Assembly: GCA_026770585.1 (NCBI GenBank)
Contig: MU646557.1
Span: 105,337-117,671 of the forward strand
Source of the DNA: Baffinella frigidus
Taxonomy: Eukaryota; Cryptophyceae; Cryptomonadales; Baffinellaceae
Length of the DNA stretch: 12,335 bases
Reading direction: 5' to 3'
The notes below the pieces were generated by a model that was not told the DNA's origin, did not search any database, and saw nothing but the letters and a program-made list of their open reading frames with translations. The translations under genes were made by a program, and so were the position numbers. Positions within the stretch are counted from its first letter, which is position 1; each line of letters begins with the position of its first letter. Shown in pieces: positions 7,901 to 11,261 of this stretch.

Positions 7901-10900
7901 GCGGTTGCTTATGAGCGAGGTACCCCTGTATCTCAGAGATATTGGATATTGCAGAGTCGGAGGAAATGGCACCAGTGCAGTGCAGCGCCACCCAATGCGT
8001 CCCCGCCCTCGTCCAACTTAATACTGACGCAACCTACAAATAGTTTTGTGAAGCAACTCGTTCTGGTACAAATTATAAGACAAGGTCCATTTAAAACTGA
8101 AAAGGGCTCCAATTCATTTTTAAACGAGGTCTTGTTTTATAATTTGTACCAGGAACGAGTTATTTTACAAAACTAATTATAGGTTGCGTCCCTAAGAAAC
8201 TTGACAGGCTGCTAGTTTCTCCGCGGCGCATTCCGGGGAACCGCGTCGTTTCTTTTTGCACCTCGTTTTCGTCCGACAATGCTGCAATGTTCGCCCCGTT
8301 TCCTTCCACATGAGAGCTTGAAAAAAAATCGACATAACGAACATGGGCCTTAGCACCCCCCCGCCCGACCCCGCTCGGCCCCGACGCTGACCCTCTTCTT
8401 CTTCTGTATTACTCTTGATACAGGTCCTAGGTAGGCCCTCGAGCCTTGAGTTGAGCGACGCTGGCCGTGTCCGGGCAGTGGTCGCTCAGGCTGATATCAC
8501 AACATGGGACCTATCACCCCCCCGACCCGGCCAGGCCCCCACGCTGACCGGTCGCTAACCTCGCGCGCTGACCGTGTCCACGGTCCACCGTGTCCTACCC
8601 CTGCTGCACACCGCTATGGGCCCACCCCTACTACCTTCTGGGTGCACCCCTGCTGCCTTCTGAGCCTACCCCTGCTACCTTCCGATATGGGCCCACCACT
8701 GCTGCCTTCTGAGCCCACCCCTGCCGTCTTCTGCTGCGCAGTGCCGTGGAGGGGGTGTACGGCGTGGTGCAGTACGCGGAAACGCTGCTCGAGACAAGCG
8801 GCGCAGCTATGCATCTGGCCGGGCGACAGGTCTCGTCTAGTATTAACTCGTTGTTTGGGGGGGCGAGGTTTTAGGGGGTTGGGGGTTGAAGTCGTGGTTT
8901 TTGTCGCCCGAGACATTCTGCTCGCGCACGCGTAATTGGTATGGGGCGTTTTCACGGTGCCCCATGTTTATTCCCCTGAGAGCCTTTTGAAACGTGATCA
9001 ACTACTACCTGATACCGCTTGTGTCGAATGTCGGGCTGTCTCCCTTCCAATGACCACTTTGTCGATGGCCTCCCACAGGTTATCGGGGAGCACTTCGCGG
9101 AGAAACTCGGGCTCGCGAATGTACGCTCCTCCTTCCGTCCCCCAGAACCTGATGATCAATCATCGACAACCTGATGCCGAATCATCGACGTGCTGTAACC
9201 CTGCGCAACACGCCTCAGAGAAGAGAAGCCGAGTTACTGAAGTTCCCACAGGTTATGCGAGAGAGTGGGGTGGCCTAGAATAGAAAGACATTCAGGGCTG
9301 AACGCTGAATCATTGACATGCTGTAACCCTGCGCAACACGCAATGATTGCGTGAAAACTCCAACACAAGCTCAACACTCCTGCAGCTAGCGACTGGCTTG
9401 TTCAGGTTGAAGGTTGATGCTTTGGGGTTGAGGATTGAGGAAACCGGGTGTAGGGTTTAGGGTTCAGCGTTTAGGGTTCAGGGTTGAGGGTTCAGGGTTG
9501 TCCCCGCCCGAAGCAAGCGGCAGACCGGCCCGATCTTCCAGGGCCAAAAATCGCTTCGACGCATGCGTGCACATCGAAGCAGACTGCACATTAGGGTTTC
9601 TCAGCTACACTATACCCTCAAGGGCGCGTCAATCCACATGAGGCCGAAGTAGCTCTTGCACCTGAAATGTGTCGCAGGGGGCGCGTCACTCAAAAACAGG
9701 GGCGCGTCAATCCAAGCCACTCGGTGGGCTACGAGGGTTTCGTTGACCCCGGATTCCGGGGTGTTACGTGACAAATTTGCATTAGAAATTTCCTTAAGTT
9801 AATTGTCTTGAGATAAATTGACTTGTGATGAAAAGTTCGTTGTCCACCGTGTGGTAGGGGTTCTCAGCGTGCTGCGCCAACCATCCCTCGACATCACCCA
9901 ACGCTGAACCAGCAAGCTGAACTAGGTTGCAGCAAACTGAACCAAGGCGCATCAAGCTGACCCAGGGCGCGGCGGCAGGTGGGGGGGGCTGGAGGGGGCG
10001 GTCTGGCAGCGAAAGAGGACCGCACCGCAGACGCACGGGTCGTGCTCAAGATCATCGACCGGTGCGAGACTTGGAGTTTGCGGTTTGCGGTTTGCGGTTT
10101 CGGGTTCTGAGTTTTGATTGGGGGGGGTTGGGTATGTTTAGGGGTTGGTTTTGGGGAGTTGGGAGGTTGGGTGCAGGGTGTATGCCGACCGCGCTCGAGA
10201 ATGTCGCGGCCACGTGAAGCGTATCTCTCAAGTGGCGGACGGGCGAATATTCGCCCTAACTCGCCCCAGGCAGGTCCTAGGGCCCTACCGTAGGGTGTAT
10301 GAACCTACTCGCCACTTAAGGGATACTGGGGTCTGAGCGCACCAGACTTCTCGCACTCTCCCTCTCTAGACACGTTTTGGCCGACGCCGAGCCAGCATCG
10401 AGTCCTTGAAGGGAGGTCAGCAGCAGGTGAAGGTCACCTCATCGAAACACCTCCCTCGTGTGCTCCCCACTGATCCAGGAACTGCATGACCCCCCTCTCT
10501 AGGTCCTGCTCAACCATGGCCTCCGTGGGGGGGTGTTCGTGGCGACCTCGTTGGAATCAGAGACCTAGGATTTCTCCTCACAGCCAGACGAACCTGATCC
10601 AGAGACCTCCCATTTCTCTCCACGGCCGGACAAGTGGAGGTGCCTCACAGCCTGTTGTGAAGTAGACGTGCCTCACAACCTGGAGAACGCCGCAGGGGCA
10701 AGGCGCTCGAGCAGCCAGTGACGCTGCTGCAGCTCGCGGAGCAATGGAAGGGGAATTTCTCCTCACAGGCACACGAACCTGATCCAGAGACCTCCCATGT
10801 CTCCTCACGACCAGACAAGTGGAGGTGCCTCACAGCCTGAAGCGAAGTGGACGGGCCTCATAACCTGGACTCACCCACTCACTCTCTCCGCTCACTCTCT

Positions 10901-11047
10901 CCACTCACCCTCTCACGCCGCAGGGGCAAGGCGCTCGAGAAGCCCGTGACGCTGCTGCAGCTCGCGGAGCAATGGAAGGGTCTCGTTCGCAAGGGTCCCG
11001 GAGAGTACGGCCTCCCCGATAACACTCCTGGCCCGACGGGCTCCAAG
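522..11047 (+). CDS. RECQL: RecQ-family ATP-dependent DNA helicase (RECQL1/plant RecQ2-like), multi-exon, partial
   Basis: This is the span of a split gene whose 17 recognisable exons are listed separately. Joined in order they give helicase motifs Ib to VI (LLYVTPE, VVVDE/AHCVSQWGHD, MALTATAT, GIVYCFS, ATIAFGMGI, FVIHH, GRAGRDG) followed by RQC and winged-helix-like sequence. RecQ enzymes are 3'-5' DNA helicases that unwind recombination and replication intermediates in the nucleus. The SRLEKA block, the length between RPNL and YCF, and the LQLAEQW segment resemble RECQL1 and plant RecQ2 more than BLM/WRN by memory-based comparison. Junction phases agree from 625 to 9120. All introns are GT-AG except one GC-AG. 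The Walker A region is not found and should lie 5' of the window. One exon between 9120 and 10010 and the C-terminus are unresolved. Only about 1.2 kb of 10.5 kb is coding. Confidence 0.93.
626..1393 (+). other. Intron 1 (768 nt)
   Basis: GT-AG intron with donor GTGCGA and acceptor AACCAG. It contains a fragment related to the CCTAGGACC-type fold-back element near 836-885 and a short GGGTTTAGGGTTT stretch at about 1333-1346. An alternative acceptor, CACTCAG ending at 1366, has a better pyrimidine tract and would add nine in-frame residues before LLYVTPE. The shorter form matches the family better. The 940-1341 frame is not conserved and is left out. Confidence 0.7.
1394..1469 (+). CDS. RECQL: RecQ helicase exon 2: motif Ib region
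   Basis: Encodes LLYVTPERVVKSKTLISRLE followed by KAQKA. LLYVTPE is a hallmark of RecQ helicases, and the KSK...SRLEKA continuation is specific to the RECQL1/RecQ2 type. The exon starts with one base that completes the Lys codon from the previous exon and ends in phase 0 at GCC/GTACAC. Confidence 0.92.
1470..1994 (+). other. Intron 2 (525 nt) with microsatellite
   Basis: GT-AG intron (donor GTACAC, acceptor TTGGCAG). About a third of it is the GT/GA/GC microsatellite listed separately. No other feature is seen. The long minus-strand frame over it (SLSLS-type residues) is produced by the microsatellite. Confidence 0.85.
1778..1960 (+). repeat. Compound microsatellite (GT)n-(GAGC)n-(GA)n-(GC)n
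   Basis: Contains about 12 GT units, then GAGC repeats, long GA/GACA runs, an alternating CG run near 1927-1944 and a final GA run. The alternating GT and CG stretches are of the kind that can adopt Z-DNA. It lies in intron 2. Confidence 0.97.
1995..2024 (+). CDS. RECQL: RecQ helicase microexon 3: first half of DEAH box
   Basis: A 30-nt exon encoding GLFQRVVVDE. It supplies the Asp-Glu of the Walker B/DEAH box that binds Mg-ATP. Acceptor TTGGCAG and donor GAG/GTACTC give phase 0 on both sides. The intron that follows splits the DEAH box between DE and AH. The ten residues fill exactly the family gap between SRLEKAQKA and AHC. Confidence 0.9.
2205..2245 (+). repeat. Dispersed repeat, copy 1 (CTTCTT...CTCGATACAGG type)
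   Basis: Shares a CTTCTTCTT run followed by ACTCTCGATACAGGTCTTAA with the copies at 2393-2450 and, in diverged form, 8395-8456 and 11050-11090. This copy is short and loses similarity after GTCTTAAG. Confidence 0.75.
2283..2385 (+). mobile_element. Truncated fold-back element (CAGGGGTACCTCGC family)
   Basis: The left part ATGGGGTGCCTCGCT, then GTAAGAAAGCGCC, a C-run and a core with CCTAGG motifs parallels the arms of the full elements at 7576-7692 and 7811-7928. The right terminal repeat is missing and the sequence instead runs into a C-tract. Probably a decayed copy. Confidence 0.6.
2393..2450 (+). repeat. Dispersed repeat, copy 2
   Basis: TTACTCTCGATACAGGTCTT followed by AAGGAAGCCCTGG and a GCGTTGAGTGA end. 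It aligns over about 55 bp with the copy at 8395-8456, and its end aligns with 11080-11090. It sits just before the acceptor of exon 4. Confidence 0.75.
2468..2539 (+). CDS. RECQL: RecQ helicase exon 4: AHC of DEAH box and aromatic-rich loop
   Basis: Encodes AHCVSQWGHDWRHDYAKL then GMFKNQ. It completes the DEAH box and carries the RecQ aromatic-rich loop (SQWGHDFRPDY in most members), which couples DNA binding to ATP hydrolysis. Here FRPDY reads WRHDY, two substitutions. Phase 0 at both ends; donor CAG/GTTTCA. Confidence 0.97.
2746..2793 (+). CDS. RECQL: RecQ helicase exon 5: motif III
   Basis: Encodes FPNVPVMALTATATAQ. ALTATAT is motif III of RecQ helicases. Acceptor CGGCAG, phase 0. No usable GT donor precedes the in-frame TGA at 2815-2817. 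The only junction that continues the family pattern (TATAQ then VQEDI) uses CAG/GCACAA, a GC-AG intron. Confidence 0.93.
2794..3011 (+). other. Intron 5 (218 nt), GC-AG type
   Basis: Starts GCACAA and ends GAGCAG. Around 2920-2975 it carries a diverged copy of the GACCACTCCTTGTGAGCAG...GTTCGTGACTG unit that forms the tandem array in intron 7. The reading frames on both sides fix the borders. Confidence 0.8.
3012..3066 (+). CDS. RECQL: RecQ helicase exon 6
   Basis: Encodes VQEDIKSSLHTERCDMFK plus the first base of Gly. It corresponds to the helix after motif III and leads into the F.GS..RPNL segment linking the two RecA lobes. Donor G/GTATCT, phase 1. Confidence 0.93.
3274..3356 (+). CDS. RECQL: RecQ helicase exon 7: RPNL linker
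   Basis: Encodes (G)SVDRPNLEYEVRLKPGSKE and then AEMEAIFQ. RPNL.YEVR is the conserved segment entering the second RecA lobe. Acceptor CTCACAG, donor CAG/GTGATG, phase 0 out. The distance from RPNL to YCF across the next junction equals that of RECQL1, so no exon is missing in the 1249-nt intron. Confidence 0.95.
3357..4605 (+). other. Intron 7 (1249 nt)
   Basis: GT-AG intron (donor GTGATG, acceptor CCGTGCAG). From 3357 to about 4080 I see nothing beyond a short GGTGTAGGGTG-like stretch near 3590. From about 4078 to 4430 it holds the tandem array of acceptor-like units described separately. Minus-strand frames here are shadows. Confidence 0.85.
4078..4430 (+). repeat. Tandem array of acceptor-like units derived from the exon 8 border
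   Basis: Units begin with CGTGCAG at 4101, 4202, 4303 and 4385 (spacing 101, 101, 82), the same heptamer that forms the acceptor of exon 8 at 4599-4605. The first three continue with GGCTTGACCACTCCTYGTGA and end in direct repeats of AGTTCGTGACT. The last unit instead copies the start of exon 8 for about 40 nt. The sequence before the first unit matches the sequence before exon 8 (GTTCTCGCC.CGAG). Confidence 0.92.
4606..4712 (+). CDS. RECQL: RecQ helicase exon 8: motif IV
   Basis: Encodes EVSGRFDRMTGIVYCFSKKE then AENVTAYLQERGVSA. GIVYCFS is motif IV at the start of the second RecA lobe; the ERGVSA end resembles plant RecQ2 (ERGISA). Donor AG/GTCTGT, phase 2. The frame stays open past the donor to a TGA at 4735-4737. 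Confidence 0.96.
4740..4934 (+). repeat. Diverged direct repeat (two copies)
   Basis: Copy 1 (4740-4822) and copy 2 (4854-4934) share GAGCACGTGATGTCG-like, GTGCCGTGG, TTCGTGAG.CATG, CGATG.T.GTTGCAGGGT and a final TTCG. The unit is about 114 bp including the spacer. No coding frame is maintained. Confidence 0.8.
5131..5190 (+). repeat. Tandem repeat carrying decoy splice acceptors
   Basis: CTATCGGGCATCTGACTCCG followed by CAGGT occurs at 5131-5155 and 5164-5188. Both contain CTCCGCAGGT (5146-5155 and 5179-5188), identical to the sequence across the exon 9 acceptor at 5255-5264. Confidence 0.95.
5263..5332 (+). CDS. RECQL: RecQ helicase exon 9: YH.DL segment
   Basis: Encodes (R)FYHGDLQYAGADSRTEVYQE followed by WNE. 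It matches the RecQ pattern AYHA.L....R...Q..W before motif V. The acceptor CTCCGCAG supplies one base completing AGG. Donor GAG/GTGAGG is one of the few consensus-like donors in this gene. Phase 0 out. Confidence 0.95.
5359..5620. mobile_element. Terminal-inverted-repeat element, MITE-like (262 bp)
   Basis: Arms of 54 bp at 5359-5412 and 5567-5620 are reverse complements with about 46 of 54 matches, including an unbroken CACCAGAAGAATCGCT core. The left flank reads TTAA and the right TTGA, so the target duplication is unclear. There is no coding capacity. Non-autonomous element is the likeliest reading. Confidence 0.72.
5423..5508 (+). repeat. Poly-G-rich tract with G-quadruplex potential
   Basis: Several runs of 6-10 G lie close together, interspersed with GTGAGAG repeats. 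The pattern meets the usual G4 rule many times over on the sense strand of intron 9. Confidence 0.85.
5683..5732 (+). CDS. RECQL: RecQ helicase exon 10: motif V
   Basis: Encodes GTARVIVATIAFGMGI plus two bases of Asn. ATIAFGMGI is motif V. Acceptor GTGTCCAG; donor AA/GTAAGC is near-consensus. Phase 2 out. Confidence 0.96.
5733..6144 (+). other. Intron 10 (412 nt) with tandem duplication
   Basis: GT-AG intron (donor GTAAGC, acceptor CTCGGCAG). A segment of about 100 bp starting GTCAAC.TAAGGCGTG is present at 5924-6021 and again at 6055-6140, offset 131 bp; both end in a CTCCCTCCCCC-type pyrimidine tract. The segment between the copies, 6022-6060, looks like an exon and is listed separately. 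Confidence 0.85.
6022..6060 (+). other. Candidate in-frame cassette exon inside intron 10
   Basis: A 39-nt stretch preceded by a strong pyrimidine tract ending CCCCCAG and followed by the near-consensus donor GTAAGG. Its length is a multiple of three and its phases fit exons 10 and 11 with no stop, adding 13 residues (reading N, VLPKSEPCALES, T in place of the single junction Asn) within motif V. The family has no insertion here, so constitutive use would damage the helicase. Probably a by-product of the duplication. Confidence 0.35.
6145..6211 (+). CDS. RECQL: RecQ helicase exon 11: DVRFVIHH block
   Basis: Encodes (N)KLDVRFVIHHTISKSISAYY and QE. KPDVRFVIHH.. .SKS...YYQE is strongly conserved in RecQ. 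Here the usual Pro of KPDVR is Leu (CTG). Acceptor CTCGGCAG, donor GAG/GTGCCG, phase 0 out. QE starts motif VI. Confidence 0.96.
6212..6853 (+). other. Intron 11 (642 nt)
   Basis: GT-AG intron (donor GTGCCG, acceptor GTCATGCAG). It holds a short GGTCTGGGGTTTGGGGTTTA stretch (6531-6550) and a C-rich minisatellite at about 6614-6815. The rest has no recognised content. Confidence 0.85.
6614..6815 (+). repeat. C-rich minisatellite (GGGCCCACC...CTGCTGCC units)
   Basis: Imperfect units containing TATGGGCCCAC, CCCTGCTGCC and ATCTGAGCC recur at about 15-35 bp. The same family fills 8596-8738 in intron 13. Frames through it on both strands are repeat artefacts. Confidence 0.85.
6854..6890 (+). CDS. 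RECQL: RecQ helicase exon 12: motif VI
   Basis: Encodes AGRAGRDGQTAT plus the first base of Cys. Together with QE of exon 11 it forms motif VI (QE.GRAGRDG), which provides the arginine finger for ATP hydrolysis. Ser is replaced by Ala in the usual QESGR. Acceptor CATGCAG, donor T/GTCGGC, phase 1. Confidence 0.95.
6891..7223 (+). other. Intron 12 (333 nt)
   Basis: GT-AG intron (donor GTCGGC, acceptor ATCTCGCAG). At 6923-6957 it contains a 35-nt segment whose exact reverse complement lies in intron 15 at 9272-9306. Otherwise it is CT-rich with no further features. Confidence 0.85.
7224..7293 (+). CDS. RECQL: RecQ helicase exon 13: start of RQC region
   Basis: Encodes (C)LMFYKPSDLVRQSTMAVGNQ then LHR/S. 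It follows motif VI as in plant RecQ2 (CILFF..AD..RQSSM). The Cys is built across the junction. Acceptor CTCGCAG, donor AG/GTAGCT, phase 2. Confidence 0.94.
7303..7417 (+). repeat. CT/GCTC microsatellite
   Basis: Runs of CTCTCT interrupted by CGCTCG units begin nine bases after the exon 13 donor. It is the same motif class as 12062-12187 and the complement class of 1778-1960. Confidence 0.97.
7576..7692. mobile_element. Palindromic fold-back MITE, family A copy 1 (TA-flanked, 117 bp)
   Basis: Begins CAGGGGTACCTCGCTCGTAC and ends with the near-complement GAGGCACCCCTG. The whole element is an imperfect hairpin around CATATG, with CCTAGGACC repeated in both arms. It is flanked by TA at 7574-7575 and 7693-7694, consistent with a Tc1/mariner-type TA target duplication. 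Non-coding. Confidence 0.85.
7811..7928. mobile_element. Palindromic fold-back MITE, family A copy 2 (TA-flanked, 118 bp)
   Basis: Starts CAGGGGTACCTCGCTCATAA and ends with a reverse complement that is exact over the first 21 bp. The centre carries CCTAGGACCCTA and its complement. TA flanks it at 7809-7810 and 7929-7930. It lies about 115 bp from copy 1 and is better preserved. The 98-residue frame over its right half is an artefact. Confidence 0.88.
8024..8192. mobile_element. Fold-back MITE, family B (TA-flanked, 169 bp)
   Basis: Arms of about 73 bp begin GACGCAACCTA and include AGTTTTGT, AACTCGTTC and TGGTACAAATTATAA on the left and their complements on the right, with a short unpaired centre. 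TA occurs at 8022-8023 and 8193-8194. It is markedly AT-rich compared with the surroundings. Non-coding. Confidence 0.88.
8339..8550 (+). repeat. Direct repeat pair around a dispersed-repeat copy
   Basis: About 50 bp beginning AACATGGG.CCT and including CACCCCCCCG and a closing ACGCTGACC occurs at 8339-8391 and 8502-8550. Between them sits the CTTCTT dispersed repeat. Confidence 0.8.
8395..8456 (+). repeat. Dispersed repeat, copy 3
   Basis: CTTCTTCTTCTGTATTACTC then TTGATACAGGTCCTAGG and GCCTTGAGTTGAGCGA, parallel to 2393-2450 in intron 3. Confidence 0.75.
8596..8738 (+). repeat. C-rich minisatellite abutting the exon 14 acceptor
   Basis: Units of CCCCTGCTGCCTTCTGAGCC and TATGGGCCCACC recur and run directly into CTTCTGCTGCGCAG, the exon 14 acceptor. 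The repeat therefore supplies the pyrimidine tract. Same family as 6614-6815. Confidence 0.88.
8742..8829 (+). CDS. RECQL: RecQ helicase exon 14: RQC zinc-binding region, cysteines not conserved
   Basis: Encodes (S)AVEGVYGVVQYAETLLETSG then AAMHLAGRQ. VYGVVQYAE corresponds to LYDIVRYCQ of plant RecQ2, but the first zinc-ligand Cys is Ala and the KCRR block reads LAGR, so the second Cys is also Ala, with about eight extra residues between. Acceptor GCTGCGCAG, donor CAG/GTCTCG, phase 0 out. Confidence 0.88.
8830..9078 (+). other. Intron 14 (249 nt)
   Basis: GT-AG intron (donor GTCTCG, acceptor CTCCCACAG). It carries a GGTTTTAGGGGGTTGGGGGTTG stretch (8869-8889) of telomere-like composition, split here by G-runs. 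A short C..C-containing frame (CVECR, about 9020-9034) was considered as an exon and not accepted. Confidence 0.82.
9079..9120 (+). CDS. RECQL: RecQ helicase exon 15: HF.E segment
   Basis: Encodes VIGEHFAEKLGLAN, matching the HFGE/HFDE segment that follows CRR in RecQ proteins. Acceptor TCCCACAG, donor AAT/GTACGC, phase 0 on both sides. The family next has C..MCDNC, which I cannot find. Confidence 0.88.
9121..10009 (+). other. Intron region 15 (889 nt), probably hiding a small exon
   Basis: Exon 15 ends in phase 0 while exon 16 needs phase 1, so at least one exon of length 3n+1 should lie here; none with CDNC is visible. The region has a 35-bp direct repeat ending CTGTAACCCTGCGCAACACG (9178-9212 and 9307-9341), a copy of the exon 15 acceptor CCCACAGGTTAT at 9245-9256, the inverted 35-mer at 9272-9306 and a telomere-like heptamer tract at about 9404-9500. 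The rest shows nothing recognisable. Confidence 0.65.
9404..9500 (+). repeat. Interstitial telomere-like heptamer tract
   Basis: GGTTGAA/GGTTGAT-type units lead into GTTTAGG, GTTCAGG and GTTGAGG units kept in a 7-bp register from about 9448. It is a degenerate form of the TTTAGGG repeat with the G-rich strand on the sense strand. Confidence 0.82.
10010..10082 (+). CDS. RECQL: RecQ helicase exon 16: start of RQC winged-helix part
   Basis: Encodes KEDRTADARVVLKIIDRCET then WSL(R). This fits the stretch just after the zinc module in RECQL1 (CRDLIKIL-like helix). The acceptor is placed at CTGGCAG (10009); a later CCGCAG at 10030 is an alternative. The donor TTGCG/GTTTGC gives phase 2 as needed by exon 17. 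Several GGTTTGC repeats follow, so the donor could shift. Confidence 0.68.
10571..10923 (+). repeat. Tandem duplication (185-bp offset) including part of exon 17
   Basis: Copy A starts TTTCTCCTCACAGCCAGACG at 10571 and copy B starts TTTCTCCTCACAGGCACACG at 10756. Both continue with GAACCTGATCCAGAGACCTC, then CAAGTGGAGGTGCCTCACAG and an AACCTGG segment. Copy B alone has an extra tract of about 45 nt rich in CTCACTCTC just before CGCCGCAG. Confidence 0.95.
10696..10752 (+). pseudogene. Truncated pseudo-copy of RecQ exon 17
   Basis: 57 nt matching the first 57 nt of exon 17 with two differences (GAGCAGCCAGTG for GAGAAGCCCGTG); it reads KALEQPVTLLQLAEQWKG. Its acceptor CGCCGCAG is intact but lacks the pyrimidine tract, and after AAGGG it runs into the next repeat unit with no obvious GT donor. 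Probably not spliced in, although its frame stays open well past the break. Confidence 0.85.
10924..11047 (+). CDS. RECQL: RecQ helicase exon 17: RQC winged-helix segment
   Basis: Encodes (R)GKALEKPVTLLQLAEQWKGL, then VRKGPGEYGLPDNTPGPTGSK. VTLLQLAEQWKG corresponds to LTPLKLIDSWMGKG of RECQL1 and VTMLQLGDKL of plant RecQ2. A strong pyrimidine tract precedes the acceptor CGCCGCAG. Donor AAG/GTCCGT, phase 0. Confidence 0.88.
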
Positions 11048-11049
11048 GT

Positions 11050-11090
11050 CCGTCTTCTTCTCTGTTACTCTCGATCCCTACGTTGAGTGA
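11050..11090 (+). repeat. Dispersed repeat, copy 4
   Basis: CGTCTTCTTCTCTGTTACTC then TCGATCCCTACGTTGAGTGA, an abbreviated version of 2393-2450 that begins two bases into the intron after exon 17. Confidence 0.65.
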
Positions 11091-11261
11091 TCCAATAGTC
11101 TGATGAGCCTCATGACGGACCCTCCTCAGCATTCCAAGGTCCAGCTCTGCCACCGTCGAGGTGGCTCATCGTTTTTTCTCGCCGAAGGTTGCCGGATTTC
11201 GCCAGGAAACAGGGGGATCAACTTCCGGTCTCTTCCTTTCGAGGAGACCAGATTAACTCAG

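Larger units (their letters stand above)
7294..8741 (+). other. Intron 13 (1448 nt), repeat-filled
   Basis: GT-AG intron (donor GTAGCT, acceptor GCTGCGCAG). In order it contains a CT/GCTC microsatellite, two TA-flanked palindromic elements, a third fold-back element, two copies of a 50-bp direct repeat around a CTTCTT dispersed-repeat copy, and a C-rich minisatellite reaching the acceptor. I find no exon-like conserved segment inside it. Confidence 0.85.
10083..10923 (+). other. Intron 16 (841 nt) with segmental duplication
   Basis: GT-AG intron (donor GTTTGC, acceptor ACGCCGCAG). It opens with GGTTTGC repeats and a G-rich telomere-like tract to about 10185, carries a fragment with CCTAGG...CCCTACCGTAGGG related to family A elements (10272-10300), and ends with a 185-bp tandem duplication containing a partial copy of exon 17. 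Confidence 0.78.

Noticed and set aside
7880-8176. 98-residue + strand frame
   Set aside because: It runs through half of one MITE and most of another, so the translation is of inverted repeats.
9010-9045. CVECR-like C..C frame as a zinc-ligand exon before HFAE
   Set aside because: No AG acceptor precedes it within reach and the spacing to HF is one residue short of the CRR pattern.
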